From Streptomyces piniterrae (GTDB lineage: Bacteria; Actinomycetota; Actinomycetes; Streptomycetales; Streptomycetaceae), in the NCBI RefSeq assembly GCF_005048155.1, contig NZ_SUMB01000002.1:744001-808000 (forward strand): DNA of 64,000 nt, given 5' to 3'. The first letter of the stretch is position 1. Every line of letters begins with the position of its first letter. Under the pieces are notes generated by a model, which saw nothing but the letters and a program-made list of their open reading frames with translations, was not told the DNA's origin and made no database searches. Positions 1 to 7,900 of the stretch are shown here, piece after piece. Position numbers and translations under genes: made by a program.

Positions 1-363
1 CGGGTGATCGCCGAAGGGCTCGCCGAATGGGGCGTGCTGAAGAGCGCCGACGTCGACTTCCATCGCCGCTACACCTTGTGCAGCAGCGGGCACATGCTCG
101 GCCTGGACGTCCATGACTGTGCCCAGGCGCGTGCGACGGCGTATCTCGACGGGGTGCTGGAAGAGGGGCAGGTGCTCACGGTCGAGCCCGGTCTCTACCT
201 CCAGCCCGACGACGAGACGCTCCCCGCCGAGCTGCGCGGCATCGGCGTACGTATCGAGGACGACCTGGTCATCACGGCGGAGGGCGCACGCTTGCTGTCG
301 GGTGCGCTGCCGCGCACACCGGACGAGGTCGAGGGGTGGATGGGAGAACTGATCGGTGATTGA
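1..363 (+). CDS. Xaa-Pro aminopeptidase (M24 family), C-terminal fragment cut by the window edge
   Basis: This is the last 120 residues of a metallopeptidase of the aminopeptidase P/prolidase type, which removes the residue in front of proline from peptides. The frame is open to base 1, so the gene starts outside the window. The visible part contains the family's late metal-site motifs: a His in GHMLGLDVHD, a Glu in LTVEPGLYL and a Glu in the GVRIEDDLVITAEG segment. It lies 58 bases before a same-strand hydroxyproline/proline catabolic cluster, so it probably supplies imino-acid residues from peptides. Family membership is clear; the substrate is inferred from context. Confidence 0.85.
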   Translation, partial: RVIAEGLAEWGVLKSADVDFHRRYTLCSSGHMLGLDVHDCAQARATAYLDGVLEEGQVLTVEPGLYLQPDDETLPAELRGIGVRIEDDLVITAEGARLLSGALPRTPDEVEGWMGELIGD

Positions 364-402
364 GCGCATTGGGCGCCGCAGCCTCTTGGCGTGCGGCAGT
401 GC

Positions 403-415
403 AATGTGAAATATT
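403..415. promoter_or_regulatory. GntR-type operator, copy 1 of 4
   Basis: The core ATGTGAAAT (404-412) fits ATGT-N-ACAT with one mismatch. The reverse strand reads TTTCACATTGCA and shares its half-site with copies at 3571, 6903 and 7853. It sits 7 bases before the GTG of the flavoprotein gene. The likely binder is the GntR/FCD protein encoded at 6955-7695 (inference). Confidence 0.55.
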
Positions 416-421
416 ACTGAG

Positions 422-1579
422 GTGCTCACGAGGAACTCCGCAGACGTCATCGTCGTCGGGGCGGGTGTGATCGGCGCGGCCTGCGCCTACTACGCCGCCC
501 GGTCCGGCCTCCGCGTCACCGTGCTCGACCGTGGCCCCGTGGCCGGCGGTACGACAGGGGCCGGCGAGGGCAACCTCCTGGTCTCCGACAAGGAGCCGGG
601 CCCCGAACTCGAACTGGCCCTGCTGTCCACCGCGTTGTGGCGGGAGCTGGCCGAGGAACTCCCGCCGGAAATCGAGTACGAACCCAAAGGCGGGCTGGTC
701 GTCGCCTCCGACGAGGCGGGGATGGCCGCACTGCGGGACTTCGCGGCCGGGCAGCGCACGGCAGGCGTCACGGCCGACGAGGTCACGGGCGACCGCCTGC
801 ACGACCTGGAACCCCACCTCACCTCAGGCCTGGCGGGTGGCTTCCACTACCCCCAGGACGCCCAGGTGATGCCGGCGCTCGCCGCCGCGCATCTGCTGCG
901 CGCGGGCGGCGACCGTATCCGGCTTCGCCTCGGTGAGGAGGTCACCGGACTTCTCACCGGGGCGGCCGGCGAGATCCGGGGCGTACGGACGGCGACCGGG
1001 GAGCTCCACGCCCCGTATGTGGTGAACGCCGCCGGGTCCTGGAGCGGCGACCTCGCCCGCCTCGCCGGTGTGGAGCTGCCCGTACGGCCCCGCCGCGGTT
1101 TCGTCCTGGTCACCGAGCCGCTGCCGCGCGTCGTGCGCCACAAGGTGTACGCCGCCGACTATGTCGCCGACGTGGCCAACGGCTCCGCCGCGCTGCAGAG
1201 TTCGGCGGTGGTGGAGGGCACCGCGGCGGGGCCGGTCCTGATCGGCGCCAGCCGGGAGCGGGTCGGCTACGACCGCACGCTCTCCGTCGAGGTGCTGCGG
1301 CGCCTGGCGGCCCAGGCCACCGCGCTCTTCCCGGTGCTCGCCGGGGTCCGGGCGATGCGCACCTACGTCGGCTTCCGCCCGTATCTGCCGGACCACCTGC
1401 CCGCCGTCGGCCCCGACCCGCGCGTCCCCGGCCTGCTGCACGCCTGCGGCCACGAGGGCGCGGGGATCGGGCTCGCCCCCGCCACCGGGCTGGCCGTCGC
1501 ACGCTCGCTGACCGACGGTGAACCACCGCTCGACCTCACCCCGTTCAGGCCGGAACGCTTCCCCTCGGCCGCCACCTGA
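422..1579 (+). CDS. FAD-dependent oxidoreductase of the D-amino acid oxidase (DAO) family
   Basis: A 385-residue flavoprotein, probably oxidising a cyclic or D-amino acid such as cis-4-hydroxy-D-proline to the pyrroline carboxylate. The N-terminal Rossmann motif GAGVIG is at residues 13-18, and the C-terminal segment HACGHEGAGIGLAPATG is typical of DAO-family FAD closure. The GTG at 422 is used because no better start is in frame; there is no strong ribosome binding site, and the operator-like motif at 403-415 lies just upstream. Together with the small [2Fe-2S] protein and the HcnB-like flavoprotein downstream it resembles heteromeric hydroxyproline dehydrogenases (alpha/beta/gamma). The exact substrate is inferred from the epimerase, deaminase and aldehyde dehydrogenase that follow. 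Confidence 0.85.
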   Translation: MLTRNSADVIVVGAGVIGAACAYYAARSGLRVTVLDRGPVAGGTTGAGEGNLLVSDKEPGPELELALLSTALWRELAEELPPEIEYEPKGGLVVASDEAGMAALRDFAAGQRTAGVTADEVTGDRLHDLEPHLTSGLAGGFHYPQDAQVMPALAAAHLLRAGGDRIRLRLGEEVTGLLTGAAGEIRGVRTATGELHAPYVVNAAGSWSGDLARLAGVELPVRPRRGFVLVTEPLPRVVRHKVYAADYVADVANGSAALQSSAVVEGTAAGPVLIGASRERVGYDRTLSVEVLRRLAAQATALFPVLAGVRAMRTYVGFRPYLPDHLPAVGPDPRVPGLLHACGHEGAGIGLAPATGLAVARSLTDGEPPLDLTPFRPERFPSAAT

Positions 1580-1690
1580 GACCGCCCACCCGCCCCGACA
1601 CCGACGTCACCGCCATGACGGCATTGACCGCACGACCGCAATGACAGCAATGACCGTACGACCGCAATGACCGCCAAGAGAGGACGACCC

Positions 1691-2005
1691 GTGGCCCGTA
1701 CCCCCGCCGAGCTGGTCGGCGCCCAACCCGGTCCGCCGTTCCAGATCACGTTCGACGGGCGCGCCGTGACCGCTCTGCCCGGCCAGTCCGTCGCCGCCGC
1801 ACTGTGGGGAGCCGGGATCCTGGCCTGGCGCACCACCCGCGGCAGCGGGCGCCCGCGGGGGGCGTTCTGCGGCATCGGCCAGTGCTACGACTGCCTCGCC
1901 ACGATCAACGGAGAGCCCAACCGGCGCGCCTGCCTGGTACCGGCCCGGCCGGGGGACGCCATCACCACTCAGGAAGGACACGGCCGTGCCGCTCTCGGCG
2001 TCTGA
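1691..2005 (+). CDS. (2Fe-2S)-binding small subunit, HcnA-like
   Basis: A 104-residue ferredoxin-like subunit. Cysteines 60, 65, 68 and 81 (C-x4-C-x2-C-x12-C) match plant-type [2Fe-2S] ligands, as in HcnA and the small subunits of proline/hydroxyproline dehydrogenases. I chose the GTG at 1691 because AGAGAGGA lies 7-8 bases upstream; an ATG at 1667 is in frame but lacks a site. Its 3' end overlaps the next gene by 20 bases, which implies translational coupling with the HcnB-like partner. Role: electron transfer between the two flavoproteins (inferred from the family). Confidence 0.85.
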   Translation: MARTPAELVGAQPGPPFQITFDGRAVTALPGQSVAAALWGAGILAWRTTRGSGRPRGAFCGIGQCYDCLATINGEPNRRACLVPARPGDAITTQEGHGRAALGV

Positions 2006-3527
2006 ACCGTACGATCTCGCGGTGATCGGTGCGGGCTCCGCCGGCCTCGCCGGAGCCGTCGCAGCCGCTGAACTCGGGCTGTCCGTAGCCCTGTTGGACA
2101 CCGCCGTGCACACGGGCGGGCAGTTCTACCGCACCCCGGCGCCCGTCATGGGAGCCGTCCGGCCCGAGGCACTGCACCACGACTGGTCCCCCTACGCCGA
2201 CCTGCGTCGACGGCTGGCGCGGAGCGACGTCCGGCATCTTCCCGGACATCACGTGTGGAGCGTGACCAAGGACGTGGACGGGGAAGGGACCGGGGAAGGG
2301 GCCGGGGAGGGGGCCGGTCCGGCAGACGGGCCGTGGGCGGTGCACGCCGTCACCGGGGCCGACGGCGGCGGCGAGCGCCCGGTGCGCCTACGGGCCCGCA
2401 CGGTGCTCCTGGCGACCGGCGCCTACGAACGCCAACTCCCCTTCCCCGGCTGGACATTGCCCGGCGTCGTGGGCGCCGGAGGAGCGCAGGCCATGCTCAA
2501 GTCAGGGCTGGTGCTGCCCGGCCGGAGGGTCGTCGTGGCGGGCAGCGGCCCGCTACTGCTCGCGGTCGCCTCCTCGCTGGCGGCCGCCGGCGCGAGGGTG
2601 CCGGCCGTCGTCGAGGCATCCGGCTATCTGCGCTACGCCCGGCACCCGCGGGCGCTCGTCGCCAATCCGCACAAGGCGGCCGAGGCGCTGGTCCACGGTG
2701 CCGCGCTGCTGTGGCACCGAGTGCGGGTGCGGCTGCGCAGCGCGGTCACCGAGGTGCACGGCACCGATCGGGTGGAGGCCGTCACCGTCACACGTGTCGA
2801 TCGCGACTGGCGTCCCGTACGGGGGACGGGACGGCGGATCGAGTGCGACGCGCTGGCCGTCGGACACGGCCTCGTCCCGCAGATCGAGCTGGCCACGGCG
2901 CTCGGCTGCACCACCCGCCCGCTGCCCGACGGCACCACGGCCCTCGCCCTCGACGGCCTCCAGGAGACCTCGGTGCACGGCCTGTGGGCGGCGGGCGAGA
3001 CCGGAGGCGTAGGAGGCGCCCAACTCGCCCGAGCAGAAGGCGAGTTGGCGGGCATCGCGGCCGCTGCCCGGGTGCTGGACCGCCCCGCCCATGGCGGCCG
3101 GGTCAGAGAGCTCCAGCGCCGCAGGGACCGGATGCGTGCCTTCGCCGGCGCGATGGCCGCCGCCCACGCCCCCGGGCCCGGGTGGTCGGGCTGGCTCACG
3201 GACGACACCGATGTGTGCCGCTGCGAGGAGGTCACCGCCGGGCAAGTCCGCGAGGCGATCGAGGACCTCGGAGCGCGGGACGCCCGCACCGTCAAGCTGC
3301 TGACCCGAGCCGGTATGGGCTGGTGCCAGGGGCGGATGTGCGGTCCGGCGGTGGCCTGCCTCGCGGCCCGCGGCCGAGCCGCCGAACCGCTGGTCGAACG
3401 CCGCCCGTTCGCCGTGCCCGTCCCGCTCTCGGCGCTCGCCGCACTCGACGACCCCGCCATGCCTCGGCCCGACGACCAGGGCGAGACCCCGTCCGAGCCC
3501 GGAGCCGCCCCCGGCGGCGACGGCTGA
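1986..3527 (+). CDS. NAD(P)/FAD-dependent oxidoreductase with C-terminal BFD-like [2Fe-2S] domain (HcnB-like)
   Basis: A 513-residue flavoprotein, probably the alpha subunit of a multi-subunit imino-acid dehydrogenase. The N-terminal dinucleotide motif GAGSAG is at residues 15-20, and the C-terminal quarter has a BFD-like cysteine set (VCRCEE followed by WCQGRMC). The GTG start has AGGAAGGA about 8 bases upstream, inside the preceding gene. An unusual Gly/Glu-rich insert (about residues 99-112, repeating GEGxGEG) corresponds to a GC-rich repeat at about 2280-2320 and is probably a surface loop. It is part of the hydroxyproline cluster; the natural substrate is inferred. Confidence 0.87.
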   Translation: MPLSASEPYDLAVIGAGSAGLAGAVAAAELGLSVALLDTAVHTGGQFYRTPAPVMGAVRPEALHHDWSPYADLRRRLARSDVRHLPGHHVWSVTKDVDGEGTGEGAGEGAGPADGPWAVHAVTGADGGGERPVRLRARTVLLATGAYERQLPFPGWTLPGVVGAGGAQAMLKSGLVLPGRRVVVAGSGPLLLAVASSLAAAGARVPAVVEASGYLRYARHPRALVANPHKAAEALVHGAALLWHRVRVRLRSAVTEVHGTDRVEAVTVTRVDRDWRPVRGTGRRIECDALAVGHGLVPQIELATALGCTTRPLPDGTTALALDGLQETSVHGLWAAGETGGVGGAQLARAEGELAGIAAAARVLDRPAHGGRVRELQRRRDRMRAFAGAMAAAHAPGPGWSGWLTDDTDVCRCEEVTAGQVREAIEDLGARDARTVKLLTRAGMGWCQGRMCGPAVACLAARGRAAEPLVERRPFAVPVPLSALAALDDPAMPRPDDQGETPSEPGAAPGGDG

Positions 3528-3570
3528 CCGCGTGCCGAGCCACCCTCGGAACGCCGCACCACTGAGTAAC

Positions 3571-3582
3571 ATGTCACATTAC
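3571..3582. promoter_or_regulatory. GntR-type operator, copy 2 of 4
   Basis: ATGTCACAT (3571-3579) is a perfect ATGT-N-ACAT palindrome and the best of the four copies. It lies 19 bases before the start of the deaminase gene and directly before its ribosome binding site GAGAGAGG (3583-3590). Its presence suggests a second promoter inside the cluster under the same regulator. Confidence 0.6.
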
Positions 3583-3600
3583 GAGAGAGGTTTCGTCGGC

Positions 3601-4509
3601 ATGACCAACACCACCTGGAACACCGCCCGCCCCTGGCGCGGCATCATGGTCGCCACCGCCCTGCCCCTGCGCGACGATCTGTCCGTCGACTACGACGCCT
3701 ACGCCGAGCATGTCCGCTGGCTGATCGCGAACGGCTGCGACGGAGTCGTACCCAACGGCTCGCTCGGCGAGTACCAGACCCTCACCGACGAGGAGCGGGC
3801 CCGCGTCGTGCGGACCGCCGTCGAGGCAGCGGGCGACGGGGCGCGCGTCATGCCCGGCGTCGCCGCCTACGGCAGCGCCGAAGCCCGGCACTGGGCCGAG
3901 CAGGCCGCCGAAGCGGGCTGCGGCTCGGTGCTCCTGCTGCCCCCGAACGCCTACCGGGCCGAGGAATCGGGCGTACGCGCCCACTACGCCGAGGTCGCCA
4001 GGACCGGGGTGCCGGTCGTCGCGTACAACAACCCCATCGACACCAAGGTCGATCTCACCCCCGGCATGCTGGCCCGCCTCCACCAGGACGGCAGCATCGT
4101 CGCCGTGAAGGAATTCACCGGCGACGTCCGCCGGGCCTACGAGATCGCCGAACTCGCCCCGGAGCTCGATCTGCTGATCGGCGCCGACGACGTACTCCTC
4201 GAACTCGCCCTCGCCGGTGCCGTCGGCTGGATCGCCGGCTACCCCAACGCCTTCCCGGACGGCTGCGCCACCCTGTACCACGCCGCCGTCGCCGGCGACC
4301 TGGGCACCGCACTGCCGCTCTACAAGTCCCTGCACGGGCTGCTGCGTTGGGACTCCAAGACCGAATTCGTCCAGGCCATCAAGCTGTCCATGGACATCGT
4401 CGGGCGGCCGGGCGGGCCCACCCGGCCGCCGCGTCTCCCGCTCACCGGGGAGACCGAGGCGGCGGTGCGGGCCGCCACCGAGAAGGCCGTCGCCGACGGC
4501 CACCGCTGA
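3601..4509 (+). CDS. Dihydrodipicolinate synthase-family lyase, probable pyrroline-4-hydroxy-2-carboxylate deaminase
   Basis: A 302-residue TIM-barrel enzyme of the DapA/NanA family. It has the GSLGE substrate loop (53-57), Tyr142 in YNNP and the Schiff-base Lys170 in VAVKEFTGD. Between an imino-acid oxidase and an alpha-ketoglutarate semialdehyde-type dehydrogenase, the expected reaction is deamination of 1-pyrroline-4-hydroxy-2-carboxylate to alpha-ketoglutarate semialdehyde. I start at ATG 3601 with GAGAGAGG 10 bases upstream; the frame is open further upstream but would cross the operator at 3571. The family is certain; the specific reaction follows from context. Confidence 0.88.
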   Translation: MTNTTWNTARPWRGIMVATALPLRDDLSVDYDAYAEHVRWLIANGCDGVVPNGSLGEYQTLTDEERARVVRTAVEAAGDGARVMPGVAAYGSAEARHWAEQAAEAGCGSVLLLPPNAYRAEESGVRAHYAEVARTGVPVVAYNNPIDTKVDLTPGMLARLHQDGSIVAVKEFTGDVRRAYEIAELAPELDLLIGADDVLLELALAGAVGWIAGYPNAFPDGCATLYHAAVAGDLGTALPLYKSLHGLLRWDSKTEFVQAIKLSMDIVGRPGGPTRPPRLPLTGETEAAVRAATEKAVADGHR

Positions 4510-4524
4510 CCCGGGAGTACACCC

Positions 4525-5529
4525 ATGCGTACGCGTCACGTCTTCCATGCCGTCGACTCGCATACCGAGGGCATGCCCACCCGCGTGATCACCGGTGGCG
4601 TCGGAGTCATCCCCGGGGCCACCATGGCCGAGCGACGGACGTACTTCATCGAGCACATGGACCACCTCCGCACGCTCCTGATGTACGAGCCGCGCGGCCA
4701 CGCCGCGATGAGCGGCGCCATCCTCCAGCCGCCCACCCGCCCCGACGCCGACTACGGAGTCCTCTACATCGAGGTCTCCGGGCTGCTCCCGATGTGCGGG
4801 CACGGCACGATCGGGGTCGCCACCGTCCTGGTCGAGACCGGCATGGTGCCGGTGGCCGAACCGGTCACCACCGTCCGGCTCGACACCCCGGCCGGGCTGG
4901 TGACCGTCGAGGTCCAGGTGACCGACGGCGCCGCCAAGGCGGTCACCTTCACCAACGTGCCCGCGTTCTGCGTCGGGCTCGACCGCAAGGTCCAGGTGCC
5001 CGGTCACGGCACGGTGACCTACGACCTCGCATTCGGCGGAAACTTCTACGCCTTCGTCGAACTCGACGCGCTGGGCCTGCCGTTCGACCGCGAGCGCAAG
5101 GGCGATCTGCTGGCCGCCGGACTCGCCATCATGGACGCGATCAACGCCTCGCCCGAGCGGCCCGTGCACCCCGAGCGGCCGGAGATCGCCGGAGTCAAAC
5201 ACGTCTACCTCGCCGCTCCCGGCTCCGGCGCCCGCCACTCGCGGCACGCGATGGCCATCCACCCCGGCTGGTTCGACCGCTCCCCGTGCGGCACCGGCAC
5301 CTCGGCCCGAATGGCCCAGCTGTACGCCCGCGGCCAGCTGCCCCTCGGCCGCGACTTCGTCAACGAGTCCTTCATCGGCACCCGCTTCACCGGCCGTCTG
5401 ATCGAGAAGACCACGGTGGCCGGACTGCCCGCCGTCGTGCCGACCGTCACCGGACGCGCCTGGATCACCGGCACCGCCCAGTACTTCCTCGACCCGGACG
5501 ACCCCTTCCCCGGAGGTTTCCTCCTATGA
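4525..5529 (+). CDS. Proline racemase family protein, probable 4-hydroxyproline 2-epimerase
   Basis: A 334-residue member of the proline racemase family. Both catalytic cysteines are present: Cys91 in MCGHGTIG and Cys255 in SPCGTGTS. This fits a racemase/epimerase rather than the trans-3-hydroxyproline dehydratases, in which one cysteine is replaced. In this cluster it would convert trans-4-hydroxy-L-proline to cis-4-hydroxy-D-proline, the substrate for the flavoproteins upstream. It starts 15 bases after the deaminase gene and overlaps the next gene by 4 bases (ATGA), so it is clearly in an operon. Confidence 0.88.
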   Translation: MRTRHVFHAVDSHTEGMPTRVITGGVGVIPGATMAERRTYFIEHMDHLRTLLMYEPRGHAAMSGAILQPPTRPDADYGVLYIEVSGLLPMCGHGTIGVATVLVETGMVPVAEPVTTVRLDTPAGLVTVEVQVTDGAAKAVTFTNVPAFCVGLDRKVQVPGHGTVTYDLAFGGNFYAFVELDALGLPFDRERKGDLLAAGLAIMDAINASPERPVHPERPEIAGVKHVYLAAPGSGARHSRHAMAIHPGWFDRSPCGTGTSARMAQLYARGQLPLGRDFVNESFIGTRFTGRLIEKTTVAGLPAVVPTVTGRAWITGTAQYFLDPDDPFPGGFLL

Positions 5530-6908
5530 CCGACGCCGACTCCCTCATCACCTCACGCAACCCGGCCGACCCGACCGACGTGGTCCTCCAGGTCCCCGCA
5601 CCCGGAGCCTTCGCGGTGGCCGACGCCGTGGAGCGGGCCCGTGCCGCCCAGCCCGACTGGCTGCTGGGCGGGGCGGCCGCCCGCTCGACCGCCCTCGGCG
5701 CGGTCGCCGACGCCATCGACGCGGCAGCGGCCGATCTGGCCGCGCTCGCCGTCCGCGAGGTGGGCAAGCCGCTCGCCGAAGCCAGGGCCGAAGTCGCCCG
5801 CACGGCCGCGATCTGGCGCTACTACGCCCAGGCCCCGTACGAGCCGGTCGGCGCCGTCCACGAGACCGCCATGGGCCCCGGCCTGCTGCTCACCCGCCGT
5901 CGACCGCATGGCGTGGCCGGGCTGATCACGCCCTGGAACTTCCCCTTCGCCATTCCGAGCTGGAAGGCCGCCCCGGCGCTCGCGGCCGGCAACGCCGTCG
6001 TCCTCAAGCCCGCACCCGAGGCCACCGCCTGCGCGCAGCGGCTGGCCGAGATCGTCCAACAGGCCCTGCCCGACGAGGTGTTCACCGTCATGCCCGGCGG
6101 AGCGACGGAGGGCGACGCGCTCGTATCGTCCGCCGACGTGCTCTCCTTCACCGGCTCGACCGCCGTCGGCCAGGCCGTCGCCCGCGCCGCCACAGAACGG
6201 GGCGCTCCGGTCCAGGCCGAGATGGGCGGCCTGAACGCGGCGATCGTCCTCCCGGACGCCGGCATCGAGCAGGCCGCGGCACACATCGCCGCTTCCATCG
6301 CCGGGTACGCGGGCCAGAAGTGCACCGCCACCAGCCGCGTCATCGCGGTCGGTGCGGCCCTCGACCCGCTGCGCGAAGCACTCTCCGAAGCGCTGCGCGC
6401 CGTCCCGGTCGGAGACCCGGCCGAGGCGACCACCGTGAGCGGGCCCCTGATCAACGGGCGAGCCCGCGATCAGGTCTCCGAGGCCTGGCACGGCCTGGGC
6501 GCGCTGGCGGGCGGCACCGTACCCGACGGACCCGGCTGGTACGCGGCCCCGACACTGGTCGAAAAGGTCCCCACGGGCCACCGCCTGCTGCGCGAAGAGG
6601 TCTTCGGGCCCATCGCGGCCCTGCTGCCCGCCGACGACCTGGCCCACGCGGTACGCCTCACCAACTCCGTGCCGTACGGTCTGGTCACCTCGGTCCACAC
6701 CACCGAACTGGACGCGGCGCTGCGCGGACTCGACCGGCTCGACACCGGGATGATCCGGATCAACGCACCGTCCACCGGCGTCGACTTCCATCTGCCGTTC
6801 GGCGGCGCCAAGGCATCCAGCCAGGGACCGCGCGAACAGGGCCGGGCCGCGCTGGAGTTCTACACCTCCAGTCAGACCTACACCCTGTCGCCCGCCGGGG
6901 CAACGTGA
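5526..6908 (+). CDS. Aldehyde dehydrogenase, probable alpha-ketoglutarate semialdehyde dehydrogenase
   Basis: A 460-residue NAD(P)-dependent aldehyde dehydrogenase. Asn138 (PWNFP), Glu232 (EMGGLN) and Cys266 (GQKCT) are the expected catalytic residues. As the last enzyme of the cluster it would oxidise alpha-ketoglutarate semialdehyde to alpha-ketoglutarate, feeding the TCA cycle. The ATG overlaps the stop of the epimerase gene (ATGA); the same frame is open far upstream but only by antisense-type coding bias. An operator-like motif (6903-6914) overlaps its stop codon. Confidence 0.88.
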   Translation: MTDADSLITSRNPADPTDVVLQVPAPGAFAVADAVERARAAQPDWLLGGAAARSTALGAVADAIDAAAADLAALAVREVGKPLAEARAEVARTAAIWRYYAQAPYEPVGAVHETAMGPGLLLTRRRPHGVAGLITPWNFPFAIPSWKAAPALAAGNAVVLKPAPEATACAQRLAEIVQQALPDEVFTVMPGGATEGDALVSSADVLSFTGSTAVGQAVARAATERGAPVQAEMGGLNAAIVLPDAGIEQAAAHIAASIAGYAGQKCTATSRVIAVGAALDPLREALSEALRAVPVGDPAEATTVSGPLINGRARDQVSEAWHGLGALAGGTVPDGPGWYAAPTLVEKVPTGHRLLREEVFGPIAALLPADDLAHAVRLTNSVPYGLVTSVHTTELDAALRGLDRLDTGMIRINAPSTGVDFHLPFGGAKASSQGPREQGRAALEFYTSSQTYTLSPAGAT

Positions 6909-6914
6909 CATTGT
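6903..6914. promoter_or_regulatory. GntR-type operator, copy 3 of 4
   Basis: ACGTGACATTG, core ACGTGACAT (6903-6911), one mismatch from ATGT-N-ACAT. It spans the stop codon of the aldehyde dehydrogenase gene and lies 41 bases before the regulator's ATG, consistent with autoregulation. Confidence 0.5.
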
Positions 6915-6921
6915 ACGGTGG

Positions 6922-6933
6922 TGGTCCATACCA
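6922..6933. promoter_or_regulatory. FadR-like inverted repeat before the GntR gene
   Basis: TGGTCCATACCA is an inverted repeat (TGGT-N4-ACCA) 21 bases before the regulator's start. It resembles operators known for some FadR-type GntR proteins. It differs from the ATGT-N-ACAT motif found four times in the region, so it may be a second site or chance. Confidence 0.35.
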
Positions 6934-6954
6934 GACCGAAGGGGCACGACCGCC

Positions 6955-7695
6955 ATGGCGCACCTCAAGCATCGCGACCTCAACGTTGGCCGGGAGCGGC
7001 TGCGCGACCAGGTGAGCAACGCCCTGCGGGCCGCCCTGATCTCCGGCGAGCTGCGTCCGGGGGTGGTCTACTCCGCGCCCACGCTCGCCGATGACTTCGG
7101 CATCTCCGCGACCCCTGTGCGCGAGGCGATGCTCGACCTGGCGCGCGAGGGCCTGGTCGAGCCCGTCCGCAACAAGGGCTTCAGGGTGACCGAGGTCAGC
7201 GAGCGCGACCTCGATCAGTACACCGAGATCCGCGCACTGATCGAGATCCCCATGGTCGGCCGGATCACCCGCAGCGCCACGCACGAGGAACTGGAGACGC
7301 TGCGCCCGGTCGCCGAGGAGATCGTCCGGGCGGCGCGCGACCATGACCTCATCGGCTACCTGGAGGCCGACCGGCAGTTCCATCTCTCGCTCCTCGCGCT
7401 CTCCGGCAACGACCGCCTCGTCGAGACCGTCAGCGACCTGCGCAAGCGTTCCCGCCTGTACGGGCTCAACGGCCTGGACGAGCGCGGCGAGCTGATCCCT
7501 TCGGCCGAGGAGCACCTGGAGCTCCTCGATCTGATGCTCGCGGGTGACCAGAAGGGAGCGGAGAAGTGCATGGCCAAGCACCTGGGCCATGTCCGCGCCC
7601 TGTGGGCCAGCAGCGGCAGCTCGTCCTCCAGCGGCAGCTCGTCCTCGCCGGAGGCGAAGGAGCCGGCGCGGCGGACGCGGAAGCGCTCTGCCTGA
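6955..7695 (+). CDS. GntR family regulator with FCD ligand-binding domain
   Basis: A 246-residue regulator. The winged HTH covers about residues 8-75 (pattern LRxxLISGELRPG ... VREAMLDLAREGLVE) and the all-helical FCD domain about 90-215, with metal/ligand-site histidines in DRQFHLSLL, EEHLELLD and AKHLGHV. AAGGGG lies 10-15 bases before the ATG. It probably senses hydroxyproline or an intermediate and controls the genes that carry the four related operator motifs, including its own. The C-terminal tail is an unusual Ser/Gly repeat from a perfect-register 18-bp duplication (7612-7647), followed by basic residues. Confidence 0.87.
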   Translation: MAHLKHRDLNVGRERLRDQVSNALRAALISGELRPGVVYSAPTLADDFGISATPVREAMLDLAREGLVEPVRNKGFRVTEVSERDLDQYTEIRALIEIPMVGRITRSATHEELETLRPVAEEIVRAARDHDLIGYLEADRQFHLSLLALSGNDRLVETVSDLRKRSRLYGLNGLDERGELIPSAEEHLELLDLMLAGDQKGAEKCMAKHLGHVRALWASSGSSSSSGSSSSPEAKEPARRTRKRSA

Positions 7696-7740
7696 GGGCT
7701 GCTTCTGAGGGCTGTGCCTGAGGGACGGCTTGAGGGGCTG
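7693..7740 (+). repeat. Degenerate 12-13 bp tandem repeat starting at the gntR stop codon
   Basis: About four units of TGAGGGCTGNNNC, each containing a TGA (at 7693, 7706, 7719 and 7731). Because the unit is mostly 13 bases, TGA falls in all three forward frames in succession. No function is known to me. Confidence 0.6.
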
Positions 7741-7776
7741 CGGCGGGGCGGGGTCCGGGTGGCGCGGCGCTGTGCG

Positions 7777-7811
7777 TAGGTCAGTGCTCGTGGATAGGTC
7801 AGTGCTCGTGG
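7777..7811 (+). repeat. 17-bp direct repeat, two copies 18 bp apart
   Basis: TAGGTCAGTGCTCGTGG occurs at 7777-7793 and 7795-7811, in the leader region between gntR and the prolyl aminopeptidase gene. It could be a tandem duplication or a pair of protein sites; there is no further evidence. Confidence 0.75.
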
Positions 7812-7852
7812 GAAGGGGGCGGCTGGTCACGCCGACGTACACGCACCTATGC

Positions 7853-7864
7853 AATGTCACACAT
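7853..7864. promoter_or_regulatory. GntR-type operator, copy 4 of 4
   Basis: ATGTCACAC core at 7854-7862 (one mismatch); the reverse strand reads GTGACATTGCA, which shares nine bases with copy 3. It lies 36 bases before the prolyl aminopeptidase ATG, suggesting that this peptidase belongs to the same regulon as the hydroxyproline genes. Confidence 0.55.
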
Positions 7865-7900
7865 CACCAGTACTCAAGTCGCCAGCGAAAGGCCCCGCCC

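Noticed and set aside
4347..5525. Upstream extension of the aldehyde dehydrogenase frame by 393 codons
   Set aside because: It overlaps the epimerase gene in another frame and is Arg/His/Pro-rich; the ATG at 5526 fits the family start and the ATGA overlap.
3574..7019. Long reverse frames (562 and 488 codons) opposite the hydroxyproline genes
   Set aside because: They mirror the deaminase, epimerase and dehydrogenase genes and have only composition-driven sequence.
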